NCBI GenBank assembly: GCA_022841825.1
Contig: JALHQT010000008.1
Coordinates: 310,001 to 374,000, forward strand
Length of the DNA stretch: 64,000 nt
Reading direction: 5' to 3'
Source of the DNA: Anaerolineae bacterium
GTDB taxonomy: Bacteria > Chloroflexota > Anaerolineae > Aggregatilineales > Phototrophicaceae
The position numbers and the translations under genes are program-made. Below the pieces are notes generated by a model. The model did no database searches, had not been told where the DNA came from, and was given only the letters and a program-made list of their open reading frames with translations. Below, piece by piece: positions 62,048 to 64,000 of the stretch. Position 1 is the first letter of the stretch. The number at the start of each line of letters is the position of its first letter.

Positions 62048-64000
62048 ATGGATGTCGGCGTCGAATTTGAGCATTATCGCGTCATCGAACACATCGGTCG
62101 CGGCGGAATGGCGGACGTCTGATCAGCGCGAGATAAACGCCTCAACCGCGTTGTCGCCGTCAAGACCATCGCGCGCGATCTGACACTAGAAACAGACCCG
62201 GTGCACATGTTTGAGCGCGAAGCACGCACCATCGCCGCACTCGAACATCCGCACATCCTGCCCATCTACGACTTTGGCGACTACAACCGTCAGCTTTTCA
62301 TCGTCATGCGCTACATCGCAGGTGGGTCGCTCGATGACGTGCTGGAACAGGGGCCGCTCACGCCTGACAATGCGCTGACGATGGCACGCGCCATCTCATC
62401 GGCGCTCGACCACGCCCACCGGAATAATGTTGTGCATCTCGATCTTAAGCCGTCGAATATCCTGCTCGACAGCCAGGGGCAGCCCTATCTTGCAGATTTC
62501 GGTCTCGCCGCTGTCATGGATCGCGAGGGGCAAGCAAAGAATCCGGGCAGCGGTACGCTGCTCTATATGGCGCCGGAGCAGGTCACCAGCGATGTGCTCG
62601 ACCATCGCGCGGATGTGTACAGCTTCTGTATCCTGCTCTTTCATCTCTTCACCGGAACGCTGCCCTTTGATGGGCGAATGCCGCTGGCGCTCCAACAATT
62701 GCAGTTGGCAGAAGAAATGCCGGACATCAGCACCGTACAGTATGGCTTGCCGTATGGGCTGACGGAACTGCTGCGGCGAGGCACGAATGTCGAACCATCC
62801 GAACGCCCGAACTCCGTACGCGACATCACCGACTCGCTCGGCGAACTGATCGATACAAGCGACACCTATATTCGCAAGGCGAGCAGCGCGGTTGAACGTA
62901 TCATCACTCAACCGCTGCGCTCATCGCCGATGCAAACCATCGACCTGAACACAGGCGCGCAGACCATGCCGCTGGACACGCCGGATGTCATCGCCCGCCG
63001 CGAGGCGATAGAGATCTACAACAAAGCACGGCGTGCCTGGGCATTCGGGCAAGGGCGATTCACGCTCGGCATTACCGACTTTACGCTCATCAACGACTAC
63101 TACAGCGCCGCTGACCAGCATGGGCTTGAGATCGACGAAGCAGGCAAGCAGATGCTGCTGCGTGGCGCGCTCGAATACGATTACGAAATTGACTACTGGT
63201 GGGGGCAGATGAGCGACGAAAGCCGCCGCTGGGTCGCGCTGCACGCCTTGCGTGGGCAAAACGCCGCCGCTCGCGTGCGTGCCCTCGAACGCCTGACCGA
63301 CCTGCCTGACGCCGAGCCGCCGCAGATTCCCAAGCTGGTCGCCCAGGCGCTGCAAATGGAGAACCACCGCCCTGCGAAATTGGCAGCGATCCAGGTGCTG
63401 CGTGAGCGCGCCACACTGGGCGCAGATGCCCCGCGCATCGAGTTCCACGGCAAAGGGAGCGAGACACGCGCCCTCTCACAGACCGCGTCGATTTGGCTGA
63501 CGACGCGGCTGAAGTTGTGGACGCCGGGTGACTGGCGCGAGGTCGTGTACGCACCCGAAATCGATACGCTGCTGGCGACTCTCGCCCTCGACACCAACGA
63601 TCGCACAGTCGCCGCAAGCGCTGCTCGCGCCATCGGTCACATCCGCTCACAGACCTCGCTCAACCAGGTCGCGGAGGCGCACAAGAAAGGCACGCGCGGG
63701 GCGCTGCGCGCACTGGCGCTGATCCGCGACGAAGCTCCCTCGCTGCCAGGCGTCAGCAGCGGCGGGCGCATCTACACCTGGTGGGCAAACACCCTGCGCC
63801 GCTGGAGCGATAACCCGATGCAGATCGTCTGGCGCTTCGTCTGGGCGTTCCTGGGAGGGGCGGCGGGCATGGGTGCCTATGTCTGGGGCGTCTACGATCA
63901 GCGTCCGCTTCTCGACCCCGGTCGCTGGAAAGACACGGTGGCGATGGCGCTCTTTCTGGGCTTGTTCGTCGGGCTGATGGTGGTGGCAGGTGGCGAGCTT
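62048..64000 (+). CDS. Ser/Thr protein kinase with in-frame TGA at codon 25; 3' end beyond the window
   Basis: ATG at 62048 opens MDVGVEFEHYRVIEHIGRGG and runs into TGA at 62120-62122, where relatives usually have Trp or Tyr after GGMADV. The frame then stays open to the window end for more than 620 codons. Past the stop come VVAVKTI (ATP Lys), HLDLKPSNILL, DFG and APE, then a helical HEAT-like part and two membrane helices (IVWRFVWAFLGGAAGMGAYV, MALFLGLFVGLMVVAG). HLD replaces HRD, so it is a non-RD kinase. A downstream start would lose the glycine loop. The gene is either broken, misread in sequencing, or read through. Confidence 0.75.

Noticed and set aside
62048-64000. Genome-wide recoding of TGA as an amino acid
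   Set aside because: TGA clearly ends several intact genes here (ccmC, tetR, the PBP gene), often in overlaps with the next start.
1-64000. CRISPR arrays, rRNA and tRNA genes
   Set aside because: No regular repeat-spacer pattern and no tRNA-like cloverleaf or rRNA segment was seen. The quasi-tandem hairpins have no unique spacers.

Overview
The window is GC-rich bacterial chromosome, densely coded on both strands. It fits a member of the Chloroflexota, probably Anaerolineae or a close relative. This is an inference from gene content, with no marker phylogeny: Ser/Thr kinases with FHA partners, DUF4388/small-GTPase, DUF4349, DUF3048, DUF4058, Uma2, a TIGR03943/permease pair, many secreted PD40/PDZ proteins and an Arg-tipped EF-P. 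I saw no rRNA, tRNA, CRISPR array, integrase, transposase or phage gene.

Layout. 1-4.2 kb: a giant TPR Ser/Thr kinase (5' end outside the window) overlapping an FHA gene. 4.2-6 kb: ccmC and a membrane-anchored protein. 6-16.2 kb: two toast-rack proteins, Hsp20, a PD40 propeller protein, DUF4349, a permease/TIGR03943 pair, a second propeller protein and a TlpA-like thioredoxin. 16.3-20.6 kb (minus): TetR plus glycosyltransferase with a perfect palindromic operator, an alpha/beta hydrolase, a small GTPase and DUF4388. 20.8-23.8 kb: DUF3048 lipoprotein, FHA protein, YceI. 23.8-29 kb (minus): one run of two sugar-ABC permeases, a polysaccharide flippase and a secreted protein. 29-41.7 kb: EF-P, a class A PBP, a TPR/PPC protein, acetyltransferase, cupin, a dephospho-CoA kinase fusion, a sugar-binding protein and flavodoxin. 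41.8-46.8 kb: rho behind a strong promoter, DUF4058 and SbcC. 46.8-52.4 kb: DusB, a small protein/HNH pair, a broken glycoside hydrolase, a phospholipase-C-like protein, a DtxR-like regulator, DedA and Uma2. 52.4-56 kb (minus): peptide-ABC binding protein and permeases without ATPases. 56.3-64 kb: a 1058-residue protein resembling GTPase-associated GAP1, a PDZ protein with a degenerate metallopeptidase region, and a second Ser/Thr kinase with an in-frame TGA, running off the end.

The signalling genes (two kinases, two FHA proteins, a small GTPase with DUF4388, a GAP1-like protein) suggest a phosphorylation/GTPase network. That they work together is inference.

The most unusual thing is in the spacers. 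Ten imperfect long hairpins share one architecture but are built from at least six different short quasi-tandem words, and each lies just 3' of a stop codon. One is translated as part of a signal peptide. A second family of GTAGGGGC-type palindromes sits in other spacers, enters coding sequences, and in three genes supplies the stop codon.
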